Notes under the pieces: model-generated
What the model was told of the DNA's origin: nothing
What the model saw: only the letters and a program-made list of their open reading frames with translations
Database searches by the model: none
Translations under genes and position numbers: made by a program
Origin: an uncultured Steroidobacter sp.
GTDB lineage: Bacteria; Pseudomonadota; Gammaproteobacteria; Steroidobacterales; Steroidobacteraceae
Assembly: GCA_937864115.1 (NCBI GenBank)
Contig: CALMII010000020.1
Coordinates: 124,001-188,000, forward strand
Direction of reading: 5' to 3'
Length of the DNA stretch: 64,000 nt
Shown here: positions 56,771 through 64,000 of the stretch, one piece after another
Layout: each line of letters opens with the position of its first letter
Numbering within the stretch: the stretch's first letter is position 1

Positions 56771-58414
56771 ATGCCCACCCCCACCCTCCGAATCGCCCTG
56801 GCGCAGCTGAACCTGTTCGTGGGGGATGTAAGCGGCAACACGCAGCACGTTCTCGACGCCGCCGCGCGCGCGCGCGACGAACTGCACGCCGACCTGGTGC
56901 TGATGCCGGAGCTGAGCCTTTCCGGGTATCCGCCCGAGGATCTGCTGTTCCACACCGGACTGCGGCGCCAGGTCGAAACCGCGCTTGCGCGCGTGCGTGA
57001 GGAAACCCGCGGCATCACCGCGATGGTCGGCTATCCGGAATATGCCGACGGCGGGATCTACAACGCCGCCGCGGTCGTGCGCGACGGCCGACTGCTCGCC
57101 AGCTACCGCAAGCAGGAATTGCCCAACTACAAGGTCTTCGACGAGAAGCGCTACTTCAGGGATGGCAAGGAAACGAAGATCGTCGAGCTCAACGGCATCC
57201 GCATCGCGCTGCTGATCTGCGAGGACATCTGGGAGCCGGCGCCCGCCATCGCGGCGCACGCGGCGGGCGCGCAGCTCATCGTCGTCATCAACGGCTCGCC
57301 GTATTCACTCGGCTACCAGGAACGCCGCGAGACCGTGGTGCGCGAGCGCGTGCGCGACACCGGCCTGCCGGTCGTCTATGTGAACCTGCTCGGCGGCCAG
57401 GATGAACTGGTGTTCGACGGCGGTTCCTTCGTCATGAATGCCGCCGGCGAAGTCGTGCAGCGGGTCGCGCCCTTCGTTCAGAGCATCACGCCGGTCGACA
57501 TCGATCTGACCGATGGCAAGGCGGTGCCGCGTCCGGCGCACATCGAACCGCTGCTGAGCGAAGAGGCCAGCGTCTACGGGGCGCTGGTGCTGGGCGTGCA
57601 CGACTACGTGGAGAAACACCGTTTCCCGGGCGTCGTGCTGGGACTGTCCGGCGGCGTCGATTCCGCGCTGACGCTCGCCATCGCGGTCGATGCGCTCGGC
57701 GCCGATCGCGTGCATGTCGTGATGATGCCTTCGCGTTACACCTCGCAGATGAGCCTCGACGACGCAGCATTGCAGGCACGTACGCTCGGCGTTCGCTACG
57801 ACGTCATCTCGATCGAGGGCATGTTCGAATCCACGCTCGGCGCGCTCAGGGAAGTGTTCGCCGGCCGCGAGCCAGACACGACGGAAGAAAACATCCAGGC
57901 CCGCATCCGCGGCGTGCTGCTGATGGCGATCTCGAACAAGACCGGCCGCATGCTGGTGACGACGGGCAACAAGAGCGAAATGGCCGTCGGCTACGCCACG
58001 CTCTACGGCGACATGAACGGCGGCTTCGCCCCGATCAAGGACTGCAGCAAGATGCTGGTGTATCGCCTCGCGAACTATCGCAACGGCATTGCACCTGCCG
58101 GCACGAAAGTGATTCCGCAGCGGGTGATCGATCGCCCGCCGTCAGCCGAACTGCGCCCCGATCAGAAGGATTCCGATTCGCTGCCGCCCTACGAAATCCT
58201 CGACGCCATCCTCGAACTTTTCATCGAGGACGATCTGTCCGTCGACGAAATCACCGCCCGCGGCTTCGACCGCGCCACGGTCGGCCGGGTGCTCGAGATG
58301 GTGAAGCGGAATGAATACAAGAGAAGGCAGGCGCCGCCGGGGGTGAGGATCAGTGACCGGGCGTTCGGGAGGGATTGGAGGTATCCGATTACGAGTGGGT
58401 ATCGGACGAGATAG
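56771..58414 (+). CDS. nadE: Glutamine-dependent NAD+ synthetase
   Basis: Converts deamido-NAD to NAD with glutamine as ammonia donor, 547 aa. The N-terminal nitrilase-type glutaminase domain has its Glu in LVLMPELSLSGYPPEDLL, Lys in SYRKQELPNYKVFDEKRYF and Cys in LLICEDIWEPAP. The C-terminal synthetase domain has the ATP-pyrophosphatase loop GLSGGVDSALTLAIA, then TGNKSEMAVGYATLYGDMNG. The ATG at 56771 opens MPTPTLRIALAQLNLFVGD, the family start; residues upstream to 56690 are repeat-derived. It ends before an 57-bp gap to convergent bamD. Confidence 0.96.
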   Translation: MPTPTLRIALAQLNLFVGDVSGNTQHVLDAAARARDELHADLVLMPELSLSGYPPEDLLFHTGLRRQVETALARVREETRGITAMVGYPEYADGGIYNAAAVVRDGRLLASYRKQELPNYKVFDEKRYFRDGKETKIVELNGIRIALLICEDIWEPAPAIAAHAAGAQLIVVINGSPYSLGYQERRETVVRERVRDTGLPVVYVNLLGGQDELVFDGGSFVMNAAGEVVQRVAPFVQSITPVDIDLTDGKAVPRPAHIEPLLSEEASVYGALVLGVHDYVEKHRFPGVVLGLSGGVDSALTLAIAVDALGADRVHVVMMPSRYTSQMSLDDAALQARTLGVRYDVISIEGMFESTLGALREVFAGREPDTTEENIQARIRGVLLMAISNKTGRMLVTTGNKSEMAVGYATLYGDMNGGFAPIKDCSKMLVYRLANYRNGIAPAGTKVIPQRVIDRPPSAELRPDQKDSDSLPPYEILDAILELFIEDDLSVDEITARGFDRATVGRVLEMVKRNEYKRRQAPPGVRISDRAFGRDWRYPITSGYRTR

Positions 58415-58471
58415 CAGTGAGCCGCGAGCGGTGAGCTGCTAGCCAGAAATTGAGCTTGAGACCTTAGCTTC

Positions 58472-59266
58472 TCACCAGAACTTCCACCAACTCTTCTTCC
58501 CCACCTTCCCCACCGTATCCGGCGACACCCCGGCAAAGTTCTCCTGAATCACCTTGTCCGTCTGCGCCGCCAGATCCGTCATGCCGAGCCGCTTGTAGCT
58601 TTCCGACATGATCATCAGGGCGTGCTGCATCTGCGGCGCGCCGTCGTAGTTTTCCACGGTGTATTTGCAGCGGTTGATGGCGCCGACGTAGGCGCCGCGC
58701 TTGAGGTAGTAGTCCGCGACGTAGACTTCGTAGGCGGCCAGGCGATTGCGCAGGAAGATCATGCGCTGGCGCGAATCGGCGGCGTACTGGCTGTTGGGAT
58801 AGCGCTGCACGAGGGTCTGGAAGGACTGGAACGACTTGCGTGCATCGATCGGCGGACGCTGCGAGAGATCGGCGTTGAACCAGCGTTCGAGGAAATTCGG
58901 GTTGCGCTCGAACTGGGCGAGGCCCTTGATGTAGTACGCGTAGTCGACGCGCGGATGGGCGGGATTCTCGCGGATGAACTGGTCGGCCTGGTCGATGGCG
59001 GACTCGGGCTCGGCGTTGCGGTAGTACGCGTACATCAGGTCGAGCTGGCCCTGCTTGGCCTGGTTGCTGAAGGGGAAGCGGGCTTCGAGCGCTTCGTAAT
59101 AGGCGATGGAGTCGCGGTAGTTGCCGTTGTCGGACGCCCTCTTGGCGGACTCGTACAGCTTGTCGGCGCTGCCGATGATGTCCTTGTTCTTGTTGCCGCA
59201 GCCGCCGAGTGCGAGCAGCGCGGTCGTGGCCAGGACCAGCAGGGGCGTGCGAAACTTGTTCAGCAT
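58472..59266 (-). CDS. bamD: Outer membrane assembly lipoprotein BamD
   Basis: Essential lipoprotein of the BAM complex that folds outer-membrane proteins, 264 aa. The signal peptide LLVLATTALLALGGCGNKNK has a lipobox L-G-G-C. Five tetratricopeptide-like repeats follow, for example LYESAKRASDNGNYRDSIAY, YEALEARFPFSNQAKQGQLD and FQTLVQRYPNSQYAADSRQR. The ATG at 59266 is chosen as the codon five residues before the signal core; the open frame upstream lies across the rluD promoter. It is divergent from rluD with 97 bp between, a common arrangement. Confidence 0.95.
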   Translation of the reverse strand: MLNKFRTPLLVLATTALLALGGCGNKNKDIIGSADKLYESAKRASDNGNYRDSIAYYEALEARFPFSNQAKQGQLDLMYAYYRNAEPESAIDQADQFIRENPAHPRVDYAYYIKGLAQFERNPNFLERWFNADLSQRPPIDARKSFQSFQTLVQRYPNSQYAADSRQRMIFLRNRLAAYEVYVADYYLKRGAYVGAINRCKYTVENYDGAPQMQHALMIMSESYKRLGMTDLAAQTDKVIQENFAGVSPDTVGKVGKKSWWKFW

Positions 59267-59363
59267 TTTTGAAGCGATCCGACGGTAATCCGGCCGAAGA
59301 GGCGCGGGAGTATACGGGAGACCGGGCTTCCCATTCGTCTCCCGCCAGCCACTCAAGTTCCAC

Positions 59364-60359
59364 ATGACCCAGCCTATCCGCCATTCCCTGACGATTCCGC
59401 ACGACCACATGGGGCAAAGGCTGGACCAGGTGCTGGCCGAACTGCTGTCCGACTATTCCCGAACCCGCATCAAGGACTGGATCGAGTCCGGTCAGATCCT
59501 GGTCAACGGGGCGAAGCTGCGGCCCAGGGACAAGGTGCTGGGCGGCGAGCAGATCGAGGTCGAAGCGACCCTGCCCGAGGCGGTCGAGGTGGCGCCCGAA
59601 TCGATCGATCTGGACGTCGTACACAAGGACAAGCACGTCCTGGTGATCAACAAGCCGGCAGGGCTGGTCGTGCATCCCGGTGCCGGCAACTCGGCCGGCA
59701 CGCTGCAGAACGCGCTGCTGCACTTCGACCCGGATCTCGTCCACCTGCCGCGCGGCGGCATCGTCCACCGGATCGACAAGGACACCAGCGGCCTGCTGGT
59801 CATCGCACGCACGCTGGAGGCGCATACGGCGCTGGTGCGGGCGATCGAGGCCCACGAGGTCCAGCGCGAATACGAGGCCATCTGCGTCGGCGTGATGACG
59901 GCGGGCGGCACGGTCGACGCCCCGATCGGCCGGCATCCCGTGGACCGTCTCAAGCAGGCCATTCGCGAGGACGGGCGCGAGTCGATCACCCACTACCGCG
60001 TGCTGCATCGCTACCGCGGGCATACCCATCTCCGGCTGAACCTGGAAACCGGACGCACGCATCAGATCCGCGTGCACATGGCGCACATCCGCTATCCGCT
60101 GGTCGGGGACAAGACCTACGGCGGACGGCTGTTGCTGCCCAAGGGGGCGTCGCCGGCGCTGGTCGAGGCGCTGCGGGAGTTCGGCCGGCAGGCCCTGCAT
60201 GCGGCACGGCTGGAGTTCGAGCATCCGGTGTCGGGCAAGCCGGTCGAGGTGGTTGCGTCGCTGCGGAAGGACATGCAGCGGCTGCTGAAGGTGGTGTGCA
60301 AGGTATGCGCGGATGCCCCCACCCCGGCCCTCCCCCGCAAGCGGGGGAGGGGGCGATGA
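59364..60359 (+). CDS. rluD: 23S rRNA pseudouridine synthase RluD (1911/1915/1917)
   Basis: Makes three pseudouridines in helix 69 of 23S rRNA, 331 aa. An N-terminal S4 domain (RLDQVLAELLSDYSRTRIKD) precedes the catalytic domain with the nucleophile Asp in GIVHRIDKDTSGLLVIART and the KPAGLVVHPGAGN segment. TGRTHQIRVHMAHIRYPLVG is the standard end motif. The last 14 residues (DAPTPALPRKRGRGR) and the TGA are encoded by a family-B element at 60316-60353, making a basic tail absent from relatives. Its own promoter region is shared with divergent bamD. Confidence 0.95.
   Translation: MTQPIRHSLTIPHDHMGQRLDQVLAELLSDYSRTRIKDWIESGQILVNGAKLRPRDKVLGGEQIEVEATLPEAVEVAPESIDLDVVHKDKHVLVINKPAGLVVHPGAGNSAGTLQNALLHFDPDLVHLPRGGIVHRIDKDTSGLLVIARTLEAHTALVRAIEAHEVQREYEAICVGVMTAGGTVDAPIGRHPVDRLKQAIREDGRESITHYRVLHRYRGHTHLRLNLETGRTHQIRVHMAHIRYPLVGDKTYGGRLLLPKGASPALVEALREFGRQALHAARLEFEHPVSGKPVEVVASLRKDMQRLLKVVCKVCADAPTPALPRKRGRGR
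60316..60353. repeat. Family-B element forming the 3' end of rluD
   Basis: CCCCACCCCGGCCCTCCCCC followed by GCAAGCGGGGGAGGGGG. The hairpin core is CCCTCCCCCGC with GCGGGGGAGGG. It is read in frame as the last residues of rluD; the TGA comes 3 nt after it. Confidence 0.92.
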
Positions 60360-60381
60360 GTCGTAGGCTCGGTCTTTCTTC

Positions 60382-60438
60382 CCTGTGGGGCCGGCTTCAG
60401 CCGGCCTGACGAAGTGTCAGGCTAAAGCCTGACCTACA
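60382..60438. repeat. Family-A repeat, copy 5, upstream of pgeF
   Basis: CCTGTGG, GGCCGGCTTCAGCCGGCC, TGACGAAGT, GTCAGGCTAAAGCCTGAC, CTACA. It ends 9 bp before the pgeF ATG, so it lies in the place of a normal ribosome-binding site region (AAGAG remains). Confidence 0.92.
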
Positions 60439-60447
60439 TGAAGAGTC

Positions 60448-61185
60448 ATGACCGACCCCCAATACCTCCCCCCCGACTGGCCTGCCCCTCCCAGCGTTCG
60501 TTCCGCCGTCACCCTCCGTGCCGGAGGCGTCAGCACCGGCGATTACGCCAGTTTCAATCTCGCCACCCATGTCGGCGACGATCCCGTAGCCGTGGCCGAA
60601 AACCGCAGGCGTTTGCGCGAATCGCTGCAGCTTCCCGCCGAACCTGCCTGGCTCACCCAGGTGCATGGCGTGAACGTCGTCGCAGCCCGGTCGCAGGATG
60701 TCCCGCCGACTGCCGATGCCTCCGTGGCGAAAGCCCCGGGCCAGGTCTGCGTCGTCATGACCGCCGACTGCCTGCCCGTGCTGTTCTGCGACCGCGCCGG
60801 CACTCGCGTCGGCGCCGCGCACGCCGGCTGGCGAGGTCTGGTCGGCGGCGTACTGGAACAGACGATCGGGGCGCTTGAAACCCCGCCGCAGAACCTGCTG
60901 GCCTGGCTCGGCCCCGCCATCGAACAGGATGCCTTCGAGGTCGGCAGCGAAGTCCGCGACCAGTTCATGGCCCGGGATGCCGGCAATGCTGCAGCTTTCG
61001 TGGCGAACGCCCGCGGGCGCTGGCAGGCCGATCTCTACGAACTCGCCCGCCGCGAACTGACCCGGCTGGGCGTTCGCAGCATCTACGGCGGCGGCTTCAA
61101 CGTCTTTGCCGACGACGAACGATTCTTCTCCTACCGCCGCCAGCCGAAGACGGGACGCATGGCGACACTGGTGTGGCTCGTGTAG
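60448..61185 (+). CDS. pgeF: YfiH/PgeF family protein (peptidoglycan editing factor, polyphenol oxidase fold)
   Basis: A 245-aa protein of the COG1496 laccase-like family. E. coli YfiH is reported to remove L-Ser-containing muropeptide precursors, and family members also show purine-nucleoside phosphorylase activity. Metal-site residues are His in LTQVHGVNVV, Cys in MTADCLPVLFCD and His in GAAHAGWRGLVGG. The C-terminal FFSYRRQPKTGRMATLVWL is standard. The commonly conserved C-T just before it is N-V here (GGGFNVFADD). The ATG at 60448 follows a family-A repeat; a second family-A repeat follows the gene, so it is flanked on both sides. Confidence 0.92.
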   Translation: MTDPQYLPPDWPAPPSVRSAVTLRAGGVSTGDYASFNLATHVGDDPVAVAENRRRLRESLQLPAEPAWLTQVHGVNVVAARSQDVPPTADASVAKAPGQVCVVMTADCLPVLFCDRAGTRVGAAHAGWRGLVGGVLEQTIGALETPPQNLLAWLGPAIEQDAFEVGSEVRDQFMARDAGNAAAFVANARGRWQADLYELARRELTRLGVRSIYGGGFNVFADDERFFSYRRQPKTGRMATLVWLV

Positions 61186-61195
61186 GCCAATCCTT

Positions 61196-61251
61196 CTGTA
61201 GGTCAGGCTTCAGCCTGACACTTCCGAAGCCGGCTAAAGCCGGCCCCACAG
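61196..61251. repeat. Family-A repeat, copy 6, downstream of pgeF
   Basis: CTGTAG, GTCAGGCTTCAGCCTGAC, ACTTCCGA, AGCCGGCTAAAGCCGGCC, CCACAG. Opposite orientation to copy 5, so pgeF lies between two inverted family-A units. Confidence 0.92.
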
Positions 61252-61329
61252 CAAGAAACAGAGCCACCGGAAAAGAGGCTCTTGACGCCCATGCTAGTCT
61301 GACCCGACACCAAGAATCCGTTCCCGGCG

Positions 61330-61362
61330 CTGGCCAGTCGCCAGCCGCCAGTCGCCAACAGC
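61330..61362. repeat. Family-C element upstream of the ZIP transporter gene
   Basis: CTGGCCAGTCGCCAGCCGCC followed by AGTCGCCAACAGC, 9 bp before the start codon. It leaves no clear ribosome-binding site except the C-rich TTCTCCCC. Confidence 0.8.
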
Positions 61363-61371
61363 CTTCTCCCC

Positions 61372-62184
61372 ATGCCCCTTCTCGCCTGGATCATTCTCTT
61401 CACCGCGCTCGGCGGTGCGCTGAGCGCCATCGCTGCATCGGTGTTCCTGCTGACGCCGAATTCAGCGCGCGTGCGCGTGCTGCCGCATCTGGTGAGCTTT
61501 GCCACCGGCGCCTTGCTCGGCGCGGCGCTGCTGGGACTGTTGCCCCACGCCATCGAGGGCGTGGGTATCGGGCAGATCCACAACATCGGACTCGCGCTGC
61601 TGGTCGGCCTGCTGATCTTCTTCGTGCTCGAGAAGCTGGTGCTATGGCGGCATTGCCATGCCGAAGTCTGCGAAGGTCACGTGCCCGTGCATCCGGGGCA
61701 TCACGGTCACGACCACGATCACGGCAAGGCGCGCGACGCCGCCTCGGCCTCGCTGATCCTCATCGGCGACGGTTTCCACAACGTGCTCGACGGCGTGCTG
61801 ATCGCCGCGGCCTTCATGACCGACATTCATCTTGGCATCGTCACCGCCATCGCCGTGATGACCCACGAGATCCCGCAGGAAGTGGGTGACCTCGCCATCC
61901 TGCTGCACGGAGGCATGTCGCGGCTCAAGGCGTTCACCCTCAACACGCTCACCAGCGTGACGTCCGTCATCGGCGGCATCGCCGCCTATTTCTTCCTCGG
62001 CGAATCGCGCGAAGTGCTGCCCTATGCCCTCGCCATCGCCGCCTCCAGCTTCCTCTACATCGCCGTCGCCGATCTCATTCCAGGCCTGCACCGCCGCGTC
62101 GATCCGGGATCGGGCGCGAAGCAGTTCGTGTGCATCGTGCTGGGGGTGGCGGTGATTTATGTGAGTCACAGCCTCGCGCATTAG
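61372..62184 (+). CDS. ZIP family divalent metal transporter
   Basis: An inner-membrane permease of 270 aa for zinc or another divalent cation. Eight transmembrane helices are visible. The histidine-rich cytoplasmic loop between TM3 and TM4 reads [12 protein letters not shown] near residue 112. Metal-binding residues in TM4 and TM5 are in [17 protein letters not shown] and [16 protein letters not shown]. The sequence [20 protein letters not shown] and a C-terminal helix complete the fold. The regulator and exact metal are not shown. Confidence 0.93.
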   Translation: MPLLAWIILFTALGGALSAIAASVFLLTPNSARVRVLPHLVSFATGALLGAALLGLLPHAIEGVGIGQIHNIGLALLVGLLIFFVLEKLVLWRHCHAEVCEGHVPVHPGHHGHDHDHGKARDAASASLILIGDGFHNVLDGVLIAAAFMTDIHLGIVTAIAVMTHEIPQEVGDLAILLHGGMSRLKAFTLNTLTSVTSVIGGIAAYFFLGESREVLPYALAIAASSFLYIAVADLIPGLHRRVDPGSGAKQFVCIVLGVAVIYVSHSLAH

Positions 62185-62194
62185 CGAGCGGCCG

Positions 62195-62333
62195 ACTGGC
62201 AGCTGGCTGCTGGCGACTGGCCAGAGCACGAGAGGAATCGACATTTCCCCCTGAACTCCCGTTGATTTCCCCGATGGATTTCCCCACATCCGTCGGTAGT
62301 TTCGTTCTGGCCAGCAGCCAGTCGCCAGCAGCC
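62195..62333. repeat. Family-C inverted pair around the clpB promoter region
   Basis: CTGGCAGCTGGCTGCTGGCG and ACTGGCCAGA (62196-62225) face TCTGGCCAGCAGCCAGTCGC and CAGCAGC (62307-62333). About 80 bp of AT-richer sequence between them holds the candidate heat-shock promoter. Confidence 0.85.
62250..62276 (+). promoter_or_regulatory. Candidate sigma32 heat-shock promoter of clpB
   Basis: CCTGAAC (62250-62256), a 12-nt spacer and CCCCGATG (62269-62276) resemble the heat-shock consensus CTTGAAA and CCCCATNT. It lies about 73 bp before the clpB ATG. clpB is a sigma32 target in other gammaproteobacteria. The -35 match is imperfect. Confidence 0.45.
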
Positions 62334-62348
62334 CGGAGTTCCTACCAG

Positions 62349-64000
<1,652 letters not shown>

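Overview
The window is a high-GC chromosomal segment from a gammaproteobacterium. The gene orders lpoA/rsmI-rnpB-mraZ, lpxC-dciA-M23-secA-mutT and yacG-zapD-coaE-pilDCB-pilA-pilRS are those of Pseudomonas, Xanthomonadales and Nevskiales relatives. A Steroidobacteraceae- or Lysobacterales-like host fits, but I cannot fix the genus without a search.

Layout. (1) 1-3.5 kb: lpoA (3' end cut by the window edge), divergent rsmI, then the RNase P RNA gene with a terminator. (2) 3.9-22 kb: a complete division and cell-wall (dcw) cluster, mraZ-rsmH-ftsL-ftsI-murE-murF-mraY-murD-ftsW-murG-murC-murB-ddl-ftsQ-ftsA-ftsZ. Many of its stop and start codons overlap (ATGA or TGATG), and it is preceded by a sigma70-like promoter and three MraZ boxes. 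(3) 22-28.3 kb: lpxC, dciA on the opposite strand, a cyclic-di-GMP-I (GEMM-I) riboswitch before an M23 peptidase, secA and mutT. (4) 28.3-32.8 kb: two divergent secreted S9 peptidases. (5) 32.9-41.5 kb: yacG, zapD, coaE, a frameshifted Rpn/DUF4351 nuclease gene, pilD, pilC, pilB, an ORF-less group II intron lying directly after the pilA terminator, then pilA with a sigma54 promoter. (6) 41.5-46.9 kb: a glycosylation cluster next to pilA, made of a GT66/STT3-like membrane protein, a GT87 transferase, a methyltransferase, a GtrA flippase and a polyprenyl-phosphate GT2 enzyme. (7) 47.2-53.6 kb: pilR and pilS, normally adjacent, are separated by about 3.5 kb holding one intact and one nonsense-mutated Rpn-family gene and a toxin-antitoxin pair with a nonsense-mutated toxin. 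(8) 53.8-64 kb: sucCD (SucD carries a histone-H1-like lysine-rich tail), a DUF559 gene between two inverted-repeat dimers, nadE, bamD, rluD, pgeF, a ZIP transporter, and the 5' part of clpB.

The genes join up in two themes. The dcw block, lpoA, lpxC, bamD and the M23 enzyme form an envelope-growth region. The pil block contains its own regulatory circuit: PilS/PilR act on the sigma54 promoter of pilA, and the adjacent lipid-linked-sugar genes may glycosylate the pilin.

The most unusual feature is the density of short palindromic repeats. At least three families are present. A has two palindromes, GTCAGGCTTCAGCCTGAC and GGCCGGCTGAAGCCGGCC. B is a C/G-rich hairpin of about 37 nt, often paired as inverted dimers. 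C is based on CTGGCGACTGGCCAGA. They do not stay between genes: family B lies in frame inside murD and pilD and forms the C-terminus of RluD, and family A or B copies supply the stop codons of lpxC, the DPP-IV gene and the DUF559 gene. The DUF559 gene flanked by two B dimers is a candidate for the mobilising enzyme.
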